NCBI GenBank assembly: GCA_036507005.1
Contig: DASXQT010000009.1
Location: 16,440-80,439 of the forward strand
Reading direction: 5' to 3'
DNA from: WS-2 sp036507005
GTDB lineage: Bacteria; Eisenbacteria; RBG-16-71-46
Length of the DNA: 64,000 bases
Shown: in pieces, positions 44,665 through 53,841 of the stretch
How the letters are laid out: each line of letters begins with the position of its first letter
How positions within the stretch are numbered: the first letter of the stretch is position 1
Translations under genes and position numbers: made by a program
Notes under the pieces: generated by a model
Seen by the model: the letters and a program-made list of their open reading frames with translations, nothing else
The model's database searches: none
What the model was told of the DNA's origin: nothing

Positions 44665-45210
44665 ATGCTCGGATGCCTCGCCCCGCTCGTCCTGCTGGCG
44701 GTCCTCGCCGGCCCCTCCGACGTCACGGTGGCGCTGCGCGATGGCCGGGGCTCCTGCGGCGTCCATGGAAGCTTCGCCGTCCCGGTCTCCCGGACCGCCG
44801 CCTGGCAGGTGCTCACCGACTACGACAGCCTTGGCCGGTTCGTCCGCTCGATCGAGGCGAGCCACCTCGAGCGGCACCCTGACGGGCGGCTCCTCGTTCG
44901 CCAGAGCGCCGTCGGCGGCGCGTTCCTCTTCCGGCGCCATGTCCGGGTGCTGCTCGAGCTCGAGCTGGACCCGGGCCGCCGGATCGGCTTTCGCGACGTC
45001 CTCGGCAAGGACTTCCAGAGGTACGTGGGGGAGTGGCGCCTCTCGGCGGATTCGAGCGCGACGCGGGTCGAGTACCAGCTCGAAGCCGACCCGCGAGGCT
45101 TGGTCGCCCGCACCTTCTGCCGCGGCCCGCTTCGCATCGCCGCCCAGGAGCTGCTCACCCAGGTGCGCGACGAGATGATCCGCCGCGCGGAGCGGGAATC
45201 CGCGCGATGA
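44665..45210 (+). CDS. SRPBCC (START-like) exported protein
   Basis: A 181-residue protein with a short signal peptide (MLGCLAPLVLLAVLAG). The SRPBCC/polyketide-cyclase fold follows: SFAVPVSRTAAWQVLTDYDS at about 40-60, and a central sheet to WRLSADSSATRVEYQLEADP. These proteins hold hydrophobic ligands. It closes the USP-YceI-barrel operon, starting 20 bases after the barrel gene, so the four may handle lipids or quinones at the envelope under stress. Confidence 0.8.
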   Translation: MLGCLAPLVLLAVLAGPSDVTVALRDGRGSCGVHGSFAVPVSRTAAWQVLTDYDSLGRFVRSIEASHLERHPDGRLLVRQSAVGGAFLFRRHVRVLLELELDPGRRIGFRDVLGKDFQRYVGEWRLSADSSATRVEYQLEADPRGLVARTFCRGPLRIAAQELLTQVRDEMIRRAERESAR

Positions 45211-45379
45211 GCGCCTGCTCCTCCCCCGTGGACTCGTCCCATTCTTCACGGTTCCGACAGCCCACCAGCCACTCGTAGCCCCAGCGCAGGTCGACTGAGC
45301 GCGAGGTCTCGAGCACGACGCGCACCAGCGACTCCTTGCCGTCGAAGAAGTGGTAGAAGCGGGCGCCTCGATCCGCCAT
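45211..45379 (-). pseudogene. TetR-family regulator remnant
   Basis: The minus strand encodes MADRGARFYHFFDGKESLVR followed by VVLETSRSVDLRWGYEW, clearly the second half of a TetR helix-turn-helix and the start of helix 4 (compare 'FYHHFPSKEALL'). The first half of the domain and the ligand domain are missing, and the frame runs on into the end of the SRPBCC gene in antisense. It is a remnant, not a working gene. Confidence 0.65.
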
Positions 45380-45388
45380 AGTCCCCGC

Positions 45389-45901
45389 ATGAAACCGAGC
45401 CTCACGGACACGTTGTGCACGCGCTGCGGGCTGTGCTGCGACGGGTCGCTGTTCGCCGACGTCGAGCTGGCGGGCCGTGCCGAGGCCACCCGGCTGGAGG
45501 TCATGGGGCTCGAGATCGACGACGACACCGACGCTGCGCTGCTGGTGCTGCCGTGCCGGGCGCTGCGGGGGAGACTCTGCAGCATCTACCCCCATCGCCC
45601 GGAATGCTGCCGCACGTTCGAATGCCGGTTGCTACAGGATGTGCGGCGCGGCGCCGTGAGCGTGGAGCGGGCGGGGGAGAGGATCGCGGAAACGCTGGAG
45701 CAGATCGGGCGGGTGAGGGAGCTGCTGGTGCAATTGGGGCAGGGCGACGCGCGCCTCCCGCTCCGGGAGAGCTGCGCCGAGGCGCTCGCCAAGGACGAGG
45801 CCTCGGACCCGGAGGTGAACCGGAAGCGCGCCGAGCTGGAGGCCGCGATGTCCGCCGTCGAAGAACTGGTGCAGAAGACGTTCCTGGCAGAGAAGGCCTG
45901 A
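45389..45901 (+). CDS. YkgJ-family Cys-cluster protein
   Basis: A 170-residue protein of the YkgJ/CxxCxxCC (UPF0153-like) type. Cys residues are LCTRCGLCC (Cys10, 13, 16, 17), PCRAL, LCSIYPHRPECCRTFEC, which together can bind zinc or an iron-sulfur cluster. The C-terminal third (about 95-170) is helical and charged. The function of the family is not settled. It overlaps no real gene and follows the TetR remnant. Confidence 0.85.
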   Translation: MKPSLTDTLCTRCGLCCDGSLFADVELAGRAEATRLEVMGLEIDDDTDAALLVLPCRALRGRLCSIYPHRPECCRTFECRLLQDVRRGAVSVERAGERIAETLEQIGRVRELLVQLGQGDARLPLRESCAEALAKDEASDPEVNRKRAELEAAMSAVEELVQKTFLAEKA

Positions 45902-45993
45902 GCCCTCCGGAAGCCCTGGGGGAGAGACGAAGCGGAGCTGTAGATCGTCGCGCGATTCCACGAACCGCGGTCGGACTGAACGTGCTAAGCTGA

Positions 45994-47946
45994 ATGGCGT
46001 CGAGCGAGCCCAGGGAGCGCATGTCTCCTGGCTCACGACGCGAATCGTCGCTTCGCAGGGCGGCCGTCGTGTCTCGCAAACCGTGCGATAGAGTCTCGCC
46101 CCCTTCCCGCGGGGTCGGACCGTTCCGCCCTCGGGCCCTGGGCGTCGTCGCCCTCCTCGCCAGCGCAGGCCTCGCGCCGCTGCCGGCCGCCGCCGTCACC
46201 GTCGTCGTCCCGGACGATTTCTCCACCGTCAGCCTGGCCATCGCCTCGGCGGCGGACACGGTCCTGGTTCGGGGCGGCGATTACGGCGAGATCCCGCTCG
46301 TCGAACGAAACGTGTTCCTGCGAGGCATCGGGCAGGGAGGCCGTCCGCGGCTGGCGGGATTGAGACTCACCAACCGCGATCGCCCCGCCGCGCCGACGAC
46401 CATCAGCGGATTCGACGTCTCGACCCCCATCGTCTACACGAACGCCGCCAACAAGAGCCCGATCACGGTGAACATCTCCGACTGCACCATGGGCGGCCTG
46501 CAGGTGAACGCCGACGATCCCGATGCCCACTGCTGCCTCTACCTCCGCCGCTGCCGGCTGTCCTACGCCTTTGGAGGCCTCGATTACGTCGCGATGGAGT
46601 CCGACACCGTGGATGGCGGTGTCTCGTGGAAGTTCTGGTCCCGTGGACTGTCCATCCAGCATTGCTGGTTCCGAGGGGGCACGGGCGCGGCAATCGCGCT
46701 CACGAACGAACCCACCGGCACCGTCGCCCACAACCGGATCGAGAACTACGACGTCGGCATCTCCGCACCGGAATCGGAATTGAGCATAGACGACAACACG
46801 ATCTCCCGGTGCCGGGTGGGTGTGCAGGTCTGGGGATACGACGTCGCTGTGACGAACAACGAGATCCGGAGCTGCGGCACGGGCGTCTACGCGTCGCTGT
46901 GGTACAGGCTCGCTCTCATGAACAATACGATTGTCGGCTCTGCAGACCTCGGCGTGTTCGCCAATGCGGGAGAGGCCGTTGCCGAAGGGAACGCAATTGG
47001 GAACTGCGCCGGAGCAGGGATCCGGATCGAGTGGGATCCCGGGTACTCTGCCGGCAATCTGCGGAACAACACCTTCTTCAACTGCGGCGGGAATGCGCTG
47101 GAGCTGATCGGGCCGGCAACCGACGCGGTGACGCTGGGGAACAACATCGGGTTCGGCAGCGGAGGCGTGGGCCTCCTGGTGTCGGGGACCGTGGTCCAGC
47201 ACACCTGCAACGACTGGTTCGGCAATCGGCTGGGCGCCGTGAGCGGCGTCGCCCCCGATCCGAGCGACCTCGAGGTGGACCCACAGTTCTGCGGCCTCGA
47301 CAGTGCGGATGTCCGGCTCGCTTCCGGGTCGCCGCTCGCCGACGCGGCGGGATGCGGCCTGGTCGGGGCGCGGGGAGTGGGCTGCGACGTGACGCCGACG
47401 CTGGTGCAGCGCTTCTCCGCCGCGCGCGTGACCGACGGCGTCCGCATCGTGTGGGAAGTGGCGGCCGGCGCCACGGCCTCCGCGATCTGGGTCGAGCGGG
47501 CCGAGGGGGCGAACGGGCAGGCATGGAGCCAGCCGCCGATGGAGCGCTCCACCGAGGGACGGGCCGTGGTCGAGCTGGATCGCGGCGCGCAGCCCGACCG
47601 CGTGTATCGCTACCGGCTGGTGGCGCGCGACGGCGGGACCCTCACGGTCCTGGAGGCCGGGATCGTCGTCGAGGCGCAGGCCGCGCTCGCGTTCGGGCTG
47701 GCGACCGTGGGCCCGAGCCCCGGCAGCGGACCGCTGCGGATTGGATTCACCCTTACGCACGCCGCGACCATCGAGATCGCCGTCTTCGACCTGATGGGCC
47801 GGCGGATCGCCACGCTCGAGCAGGGCGAGCGGCCCGCCGGCACGCACGAGACGGAATGGGGCGGACTCGCCCCGGCGGGGGTCTACGTCGTCCGCTACCG
47901 GCATCCCGGCGGAGAGGACCGGCGGCTCATCGTCCGCCAGCGCTGA
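45994..47946 (+). CDS. Right-handed beta-helix secreted protein with FlgD-like sorting domain
   Basis: A 650-residue exported protein. The signal region is near residues 48-68 (ALGVVALLASAGLAPLPAAA), so the start may be ATG 46021 or later rather than 45994. Residues about 70-440 are parallel beta-helix repeats with Asn/Cys-rich turns (NRIENYDVGISAPES, NEIRSCGTGVYASL, NTFFNCGGNALELIG). A fibronectin-like region (about 470-570) and a C-terminal FlgD-type Ig domain (VFDLMGRRIATLEQG to GGEDRRLIVRQR) follow. Polysaccharide lyase residues are not obvious, so binding is as likely as catalysis. Confidence 0.8.
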   Translation: MASSEPRERMSPGSRRESSLRRAAVVSRKPCDRVSPPSRGVGPFRPRALGVVALLASAGLAPLPAAAVTVVVPDDFSTVSLAIASAADTVLVRGGDYGEIPLVERNVFLRGIGQGGRPRLAGLRLTNRDRPAAPTTISGFDVSTPIVYTNAANKSPITVNISDCTMGGLQVNADDPDAHCCLYLRRCRLSYAFGGLDYVAMESDTVDGGVSWKFWSRGLSIQHCWFRGGTGAAIALTNEPTGTVAHNRIENYDVGISAPESELSIDDNTISRCRVGVQVWGYDVAVTNNEIRSCGTGVYASLWYRLALMNNTIVGSADLGVFANAGEAVAEGNAIGNCAGAGIRIEWDPGYSAGNLRNNTFFNCGGNALELIGPATDAVTLGNNIGFGSGGVGLLVSGTVVQHTCNDWFGNRLGAVSGVAPDPSDLEVDPQFCGLDSADVRLASGSPLADAAGCGLVGARGVGCDVTPTLVQRFSAARVTDGVRIVWEVAAGATASAIWVERAEGANGQAWSQPPMERSTEGRAVVELDRGAQPDRVYRYRLVARDGGTLTVLEAGIVVEAQAALAFGLATVGPSPGSGPLRIGFTLTHAATIEIAVFDLMGRRIATLEQGERPAGTHETEWGGLAPAGVYVVRYRHPGGEDRRLIVRQR

Positions 47947-47960
47947 AGCGCGGCGTTCCG

Positions 47961-49145
47961 CTACCGCCCCAGGACCAGCTCGAGCTCCACCGTGGCGTAA
48001 CGGCTGGACCCGGTGCCGTGAAGGACGCCATTCAGTCCCACCGTCGCGTGCAAGCGGTGGACCGCGTACCGCACGCCACCGCCGGCGGAGAACCCGAAGC
48101 GGGTATCGTCGTCGATCCGGTCGTCCGTGTTCTTGAGGCGAACGGTAACGGCGTGCAGCCCTGCCCCTGCCTGAAGCGTCAACCCGAGGCGACGGGTCCG
48201 CGCCGGGAAGGCGGCGATGCCCTGCAGCTCGACCGGGACGATCGCCTCGGTCACCTCGACCCGGCGGCCGAGCCGCGCGCTGTAGGCGTCGTTCGTGGGG
48301 GAGCGGGTTCCGGGCTCGCTGCTGCCGAGAAGCAGTCGGACACCGAACATCCTTCCCTGCAGCTCGAGGGAGATGGCGCCCATTCCTCCCGCACCGAACC
48401 CGTCCGAGAACTCACCGGTCGGGATGACGATGCCGCCCGAGAGCCCCAACGCGACGCGGAACCCGGGTTCGTCCTTGGCGTCCTTGGACTCGCCGGTTCT
48501 CGGCTGCTTTTCGGCCTCGAGCTCACGCCTTCGGAACGCGAGCCTTTCTTCCATCCGCTCCACGATGCCCCGGTCGAAGCGCAGTCGCGTCGTGTTCTGC
48601 TCGAGCGTGTCCGTGAGCGCGCTGTCCGCGCAGACAGTGATCTCGAGGGGGTAGTCGACGTCGGCGACCAGGCCCTCCGGCGTGCATCGGAACTCGACCT
48701 TCTCCCCGGGCCCCAGATGCGCGGTTCCCGCCGGACAGCCAGGTTCCGGCGGCGGCGGCGTGAGGCGCACGACGAGCCAGAGCGGACGCCCGGCCTTGTT
48801 GGTTAGCGTGAGCCCGATCCGAGCGCGGACGTCGGAGGCCACCCGCTGTTCCGGGGGCGGCAGGATGTTGGTGACCGTGGAAAGGGCGGGTCCGTCGATC
48901 GCGATCGAGCGTGACCTGAAGTGCTCGAGATCGGGCGGTGCCGCGGTCTCGGGCGACGCGGCGGCGGCTGCGATCGTCGAGGCGACGAGCGGGCCGAGAA
49001 TGGAGATGAGGTGCGGGAACGAGGCCGCCCGGCAACTCCTGGATGCGCGGCGCGGGTGCTGCCAGAGCGTCTTCCAGCGGGACAGGGCGGCCTCCGTGCA
49101 TCTGAGATGCGAAGAGGACCGCGACGCTACGTCCCCCAGCGCCAC
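47961..49145 (-). CDS. Envelope protein with C-terminal beta-barrel
   Basis: A 394-residue protein. A hydrophobic segment (about 46-62, HLISILGPLVASTIAAAA) lies far from the only ATG (49145), so the true start may be an unseen alternative codon. An Ig-like domain (about 95-200, VRARIGLTLTNKAGRPLWLV) is followed by a coiled charged linker (MEERLAFRRRELEAEKQ) and a barrel of about eight strands (VALGLSGGIVIPTGEF to ATVELELVLGR). Probably an outer-membrane protein of unknown role, convergent with the beta-helix gene. Confidence 0.65.
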   Translation of the reverse strand: MALGDVASRSSSHLRCTEAALSRWKTLWQHPRRASRSCRAASFPHLISILGPLVASTIAAAAASPETAAPPDLEHFRSRSIAIDGPALSTVTNILPPPEQRVASDVRARIGLTLTNKAGRPLWLVVRLTPPPPEPGCPAGTAHLGPGEKVEFRCTPEGLVADVDYPLEITVCADSALTDTLEQNTTRLRFDRGIVERMEERLAFRRRELEAEKQPRTGESKDAKDEPGFRVALGLSGGIVIPTGEFSDGFGAGGMGAISLELQGRMFGVRLLLGSSEPGTRSPTNDAYSARLGRRVEVTEAIVPVELQGIAAFPARTRRLGLTLQAGAGLHAVTVRLKNTDDRIDDDTRFGFSAGGGVRYAVHRLHATVGLNGVLHGTGSSRYATVELELVLGR

Positions 49146-49254
49146 CCGTCAATCGACCTGGAGCGGGCGCCGGCACTGGCATAGATTACTCAGAGTTCAG
49201 TCGGGTACCTGTGTCCGTCCGTCGCGCTTGCGGAGCATTCGGAGGACCACGCAC

Positions 49255-49968
49255 ATGACTCTTCGCGCCAACGCGCGGGTCGCCGGCCTCACGCTTCTGA
49301 TCTACATCGTGACCGGGATCGGCAGCCACGCCCTCTTCAGTCTGACCAGCGCCGGTGAGGGGACGGCCGCCAGGCTCGCGAGCATCGCCCAGCACGTGAC
49401 CCTGGTGCGCGCGAGCGCGCTGCTGCTGTTGCTCGAGTTCCTCTGCGAGCTGATCCTGGCCGTGACGCTCTTCGCGCTCACCCGCGACCAAGACCGCGAT
49501 CTGGCGTTCCTGGCCATGGGCTGCCGCCTGACCGAGGGCGTGATCGCCGCGATGGCCACCGGCAGCCGGCTGGACCTGCTCGCGGCCGCGATCGCGAGCC
49601 GCACCGCCACCGGCGCGGACGCCGCGGCGGCGCAGGCGCTCGGCGCCTTGCTCTTGAACGGCACCGCCGGCCCTGCCGCGCTCTGCTTCTCGGTCGGCAA
49701 CCTGATCGTCGCATCGCTCTTCCTGCGCGCGAGGAGCATCCCGGTGTGGCTCGCCTCGCTCGGCGTCGTGGCCTCGATCCTGGGCCTGGCAGAGTTCTCG
49801 CTGGAGATGCTGGGCTTCCTGCACGGACCCGCGACCGTCGTCCCGTGGATCCCGATGGCGCTGTTCGAGTTGATCCTCGCGCTGTGGCTCCTGATCAAGG
49901 GCGTGGCAGTGCGATCGAGCCGCGAGGCGCCCGCGCCCTACGCCACGCCCTCCGGGAGCATCGCGTGA
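49255..49968 (+). CDS. DUF4386-like membrane protein 1
   Basis: A 237-residue membrane protein with six hydrophobic segments. It opens with RANARVAGLTLLIYIVTGIG, the pattern of DUF4386 proteins (Arg-rich start then AGLxYL). The text after the fourth helix is AARSIPVWLASLG-like (RARSIPVWLASLGV), also family-typical. GGAGG lies nine bases before ATG 49255. Function unknown. Its neighbour downstream is a paralogue. Confidence 0.75.
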   Translation: MTLRANARVAGLTLLIYIVTGIGSHALFSLTSAGEGTAARLASIAQHVTLVRASALLLLLEFLCELILAVTLFALTRDQDRDLAFLAMGCRLTEGVIAAMATGSRLDLLAAAIASRTATGADAAAAQALGALLLNGTAGPAALCFSVGNLIVASLFLRARSIPVWLASLGVVASILGLAEFSLEMLGFLHGPATVVPWIPMALFELILALWLLIKGVAVRSSREAPAPYATPSGSIA

Positions 49969-50008
49969 TGAGACTCCGTGCCTGGATTGGGCCGGGGCGG
50001 GTGAACGC

Positions 50009-50776
50009 GTGATGGCCACATCCGGGCGGGATCCGATCGCGCTCGAGCCGTCGCAGCGCACCGCGGCACGGGTGGTGGGGCTCACGTATCTTCTCGCCCT
50101 GCCCCCCGCGATCTTCGCGGAGTTCGTCGTCCTCGGCCGCCTGGTCTCCAGCGATGCGGCCGAGACCGCCCGGAACGTCGTGGCGCACGAGCGGCTCTTC
50201 CGCCTCGGGATCGCCAGCAACCTAGGCGTCTTCACGCTGGACGTGGTCCTGATCGCGGCGCTCTACGTCACGCTCAAGCCGGTCCACCGGGGTTTCGCCC
50301 TGCTCGCCGTCCTCTGGCGGATGATCGAGACCACGACACTGGTTGGAGCCACGCTCAACGACTTCACCGTTCTGCGCCTGCTGAGCGGGGTCGGCTATCT
50401 CCACACGTTCGAGCCGGAACGGCTGCACGCACTGGCAAGGCTCGCGATCAGTGCGCACGGCGCCGCGTACAACGTGGGGCTGTTCTTCGCCGGGCTCGGG
50501 AGCACGGTGTTCTGCTGCCTGTGGTTCAAGTCCGGCTTCATCCCGAAGGCGCTGGCCGCCTGGGGGGTAATTGCGTCGGCGCTCCTGGGAGCCTGCGCGT
50601 TCACGTTCATCGTGTTCCCCGAGGCTGCGAAGGTCATCACGGTCGTCTACTACGGCGCCCCGATCTTCACCTTCGAGCTCACGACCGGCTTGTGGCTCAC
50701 GCTTCGGGGGATCCGGCCGCCCACGGCGGTGGGGCCGATCCGGGGCGCGACCGCGCTCGCGGACCCTCGCGCCTAG
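50009..50776 (+). CDS. DUF4386-like membrane protein 2
   Basis: A 255-residue paralogue with six membrane segments. The N-terminus is EPSQRTAARVVGLTYLLALP, then YVTLKPVHRGFALLAVLWRMIETT, both characteristic of DUF4386, and KSGFIPKALAAWGVIAS near residue 180. The start is GTG 50009, with ATG at 50012. It is 41 bases after the first copy. No function is known for the family. Confidence 0.82.
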   Translation: MMATSGRDPIALEPSQRTAARVVGLTYLLALPPAIFAEFVVLGRLVSSDAAETARNVVAHERLFRLGIASNLGVFTLDVVLIAALYVTLKPVHRGFALLAVLWRMIETTTLVGATLNDFTVLRLLSGVGYLHTFEPERLHALARLAISAHGAAYNVGLFFAGLGSTVFCCLWFKSGFIPKALAAWGVIASALLGACAFTFIVFPEAAKVITVVYYGAPIFTFELTTGLWLTLRGIRPPTAVGPIRGATALADPRA

Positions 50777-50795
50777 CAGGAGAGCTGACTCTCCG

Positions 50796-50930
50796 CTACT
50801 CCCAGCGAAAGACGCGCGTCGTGAAGGCCAGGCAGATCGCGGTCGTCAGCGCGAGCGCCCCCAGGTGCTGTAGCAGCACGAGCCAGCCCGCGCCGACCCA
50901 AGCGCCGCGAAGGAGCGCGAGGAGCGCGGC
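50796..50930 (-). pseudogene. Possible C-terminal remnant of an ABC-2 permease
   Basis: The minus strand reads GWLVLLQHLGALALTTAICL then AFTTRVFRWE and stops. This resembles the last helix and RxFRWE tail of ABC-2 type permeases. Nothing upstream supports a gene. It is probably a remnant, or a chance match. Confidence 0.35.
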
Positions 50931-51204
50931 TCGGTGCGAGGCCGCAGGTCGCTCACGGCGCGGACGATCGTGGTTCGTTGATGGCGCTGGCCATGGGGAG
51001 CTGCCGAAGCGGCCGCTGAAGCGCCTTCGCCGGGATCCTCGTGCGCCGGCGATGCATGTGAACTCCGGTCGCTGAAGCGCCGATGCATGAAATGCGGGCA
51101 AATGTCCCCTCGTTCCGCGCTCCCGCCGGTGGGCGCCCGGGGGCCGTGCCACCGGGTTCCGGCGACAAAGTCTCACCGCTGAAGAACGACTTCGGGGAGA
51201 GCCA
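50931..51204. other. Intergenic before kinase cluster
   Basis: About 270 bases with no gene. Two partly repeated strings, GGCGATGCATGTGAA and GCCGATGCATGAAAT (near 51045 and 51080), follow GCTGAAGCGCC copies. They may be regulatory or remnants. The base composition here and in the next gene is slightly less GC-rich than elsewhere. Confidence 0.35.
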
Positions 51205-53373
51205 ATGCCTTTGTTGAAGATCAGGACAGGCTGGGGATTCGCGCTGGCGCTCGCCCTGCTGGTCGCAATCTTTGCGGGCCAGTATTCCAGCACGACCGAA
51301 CTCATCTCGACATCTCGCCGCGTGACGAATACCCATTCCGTCATCTACGCGCTCAAGAGCTTGACGGGAGGCCTGGAAGCCATGGAGAGCGACCTTCATG
51401 GTTACCTCCTGGTAGAAGATCAACGCTATCTCGACGACGCGCGCGAAGCCGAATCGCAGGTGCATTCCGCGATTCGACAAGCAAGGGAACTGACGGCAGA
51501 CAATCCCGGCCAGCAAAGGCGACTCGATGAACTCGAGCCGGCGGTCTCCGAGAAGCTTTCCTACCTGCACAGCATCGTGGCGATCTACCACCGCCTCGGC
51601 CAGGAAGCAGCGGTAAGGGCCATTCGCTCCGGCCGTGGAGAGGATCTCATGCAGCGCGTAGCGATTCTCGTCCTCGCGATGAGTGACGAGCAGAGAGCGT
51701 TGCTGGCGGCGCGGGAAGCGCGGGCTCAGGGACGAGCGCGGTCGACGCTCCTCTTCGGTCTCATAGGAGGCGCCACGGCGATCGCGCTGGTGGTTTCGGC
51801 CCTGTGGGCCATCCGCCGGGATATGGCCCGTCGCCAGCGCGCCGAAACCGCGCTGCGTGAAGGCGAGGCGCGACTCCAGGCGGTGCTCGACAACACCACG
51901 ACCGTGATCTACCTCAAGGACCTCGAGGGGCGACTTCTTCTCGCGAATCGCAGGTTCGAAGAGCTGACGGGAAAGAGACAATCAGAGATCGTCGGCCGGA
52001 TGGACGTGGACGTGATTGCGGCCGACAAGCTGGCCACGTTTCGGGCCAATGACAAGGAAGTGCTCCTGGCCAAAGGTCCGCTGTCGTTCGAGCGCACGGT
52101 CCCCTTCGGGGATGAGTCGCGGACGTTTCTCTCGGTCAAATGCGCCCTGCGCAACGCAGCCGGCGTTCCCTATGCGATCTGCGGCGTCGCGACAGACATC
52201 ACCGACAGGAAGCGCGCGGAGGAGGAAACGCGACGTGTCCAGCGGTTCCTGGACTCGGTGGTCGAGAACTTGCCGGGCATGGTCTTCGTCAAAGACGCGC
52301 GCGAGCTGCGCTTCGTGCGCATCAATCGGGCGGCGGAGGAGCTGCTGGGTTATGGACGCGAAGAGCTGTTGGGGAAGAACGACTACGACTTCTTTCCCAA
52401 GCCCCAGGCGGACTTCTTCACCGCCAGGGATCGACAGGTCCTGACGTCGCACTCGCAGCTCGAAATCGCCGAGGAGGTGATCTCGACCCGCGCCAAAGGC
52501 GACAGGTTGTTGAGCACCAAGAAGGTCCCCATCGTGGACGAGACAACGGGGCAGCCCTTGTTCCTGCTCGGCATCTCGGAGGACATCACCGAGAGACGCC
52601 GGGCGGAGCAGCAGATCGAAGCGCTCCATCGAGTCGCGGAATTGCGCGCCGGGGAGCTCGGGGTCGCTAACCAGGAGCTCGAAGCCTTCAGCTATTCAGT
52701 CTCCCACGACTTGCGGGCACCGCTGCGGCACATTGCTGGTTTCGTGAGCCTGCTGCTGAAGCACAATGCGTCCCAGCTCGATGAGACCGGACGGCGCCGC
52801 TTGAAGGCCGTCTCCGAAACGGCCCAACGGATGGGCCAGCTCATTGACGACCTTCTGGTCTTCTCGAGGATGGGCCGGGCCGAGCTGCAGCGCTCGAAGG
52901 TGAATCTGAAACAGCTCGTGAAGGAGGTCATCGCCGAGCTCGGGGACGAAACCAAAGGGCGCCGCGTCCGTTGGGTGATTGGGGACCTACCCCAGGTCGA
53001 GGGCGATCCGTCCATGATGCGACTGGCCGTGTCCAACCTGGTGGCGAACGCAATCAAGTACACCGGGACGCGAGAGGAAGCAGTGATCGAGATCGGCGCG
53101 AAGGAGCAGGCGCCTGAAGGCACGGTCGTGTTCGTGAAGGACAATGGCGTCGGGTTCGACATGCAGTACGCAAGCAAGCTCTTCGGCGTGTTTCAGCGCC
53201 TCCACCGGCAAGAGGAGTTCAAGGGGACGGGGATCGGCCTCGCCAACGTGCAGCGGATCGTTCACCGCCACGGCGGAAAGACATGGGCTGAAGGGGTCCT
53301 CGACCAGGGCGCGACGTTCTACTTCAGCCTGCCAACCCGAAAGAAAGGGGAGGAGGAACAATGGGCGGCTTGA
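51205..53373 (+). CDS. CHASE3-PAS-PAS histidine kinase (phytochrome-type transmitter)
   Basis: A 722-residue sensor. An N-terminal helix (10-28), a CHASE3 extracellular domain (about 35-175, LKSLTGGLEAMESDLHGYLL) and a second helix (178-200) anchor it. Two PAS domains follow (about 222-345 and 350-475), each closing on DITDRKRAEE or DITERRRAEQ. The HisKA box is FSYSVSHDLRAPLRHI with His501, and the HATPase has VKDNGVGFD and GTGIGLANVQRIVHRHGG. The downstream single-domain regulator overlaps by 13 bases and is the likely partner. Codon use is less GC-biased than in neighbours. Confidence 0.93.
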   Translation: MPLLKIRTGWGFALALALLVAIFAGQYSSTTELISTSRRVTNTHSVIYALKSLTGGLEAMESDLHGYLLVEDQRYLDDAREAESQVHSAIRQARELTADNPGQQRRLDELEPAVSEKLSYLHSIVAIYHRLGQEAAVRAIRSGRGEDLMQRVAILVLAMSDEQRALLAAREARAQGRARSTLLFGLIGGATAIALVVSALWAIRRDMARRQRAETALREGEARLQAVLDNTTTVIYLKDLEGRLLLANRRFEELTGKRQSEIVGRMDVDVIAADKLATFRANDKEVLLAKGPLSFERTVPFGDESRTFLSVKCALRNAAGVPYAICGVATDITDRKRAEEETRRVQRFLDSVVENLPGMVFVKDARELRFVRINRAAEELLGYGREELLGKNDYDFFPKPQADFFTARDRQVLTSHSQLEIAEEVISTRAKGDRLLSTKKVPIVDETTGQPLFLLGISEDITERRRAEQQIEALHRVAELRAGELGVANQELEAFSYSVSHDLRAPLRHIAGFVSLLLKHNASQLDETGRRRLKAVSETAQRMGQLIDDLLVFSRMGRAELQRSKVNLKQLVKEVIAELGDETKGRRVRWVIGDLPQVEGDPSMMRLAVSNLVANAIKYTGTREEAVIEIGAKEQAPEGTVVFVKDNGVGFDMQYASKLFGVFQRLHRQEEFKGTGIGLANVQRIVHRHGGKTWAEGVLDQGATFYFSLPTRKKGEEEQWAA

Positions 53374-53816
53374 AGCGAATCCTGCTGGCCGAGGACAGTC
53401 CGGAGGATGTGGAACTGACGCTCTCGGCCCTGTCGGAGCACCGGCTCGCCAACGAGGTCGTCACCGTCGGGGATGGCGCGGAGGCGCTCGACTACCTCTA
53501 CAAGCGGGGGCGCTTCCGGGGGCGAGACGGCGCTCTACCAAGCGTGGTGCTGCTCGATATCAAGATGCCCAAGGTGGACGGATTGGAAGTGCTCCGCCAC
53601 ATCCGATCCGACCCACAGATGGCGAACCTGCCGGTCGTGATGTTGACCTCCTCTCGCGAGGAGCGCGATATCGCCGAGAGCTACGAGCACCACGTGAATG
53701 CCTACGTGGTCAAGCCGGTCGCGTTTCCTGACTTCGTCGAGGCCATCAAGAGTCTCGGGCTCTTCTGGGCCGTTCTCAATGAGCCCCCTCCTACGAGCGA
53801 GCGAAGGGCGGCGTAG
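53361..53816 (+). CDS. Single-domain response regulator (Rcp1-like)
   Basis: A 151-residue receiver with no output domain. LAEDSPEDVELTLSAL holds the acidic pocket (Glu11, Asp12), the phosphoacceptor is Asp66 in VVLLDIKMPKVDG, and the conserved Lys is in YVVKPVAF (about 118). The inserted loop YLYKRGRFRGRDGALP marks the Rcp1 subclass that partners phytochrome-type kinases. Its gene overlaps the kinase gene, so they form a kinase-regulator pair. Confidence 0.92.
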   Translation: MGGLKRILLAEDSPEDVELTLSALSEHRLANEVVTVGDGAEALDYLYKRGRFRGRDGALPSVVLLDIKMPKVDGLEVLRHIRSDPQMANLPVVMLTSSREERDIAESYEHHVNAYVVKPVAFPDFVEAIKSLGLFWAVLNEPPPTSERRAA

Positions 53817-53841
53817 TGAGGCGGGAATCGAAGGGAGCACG

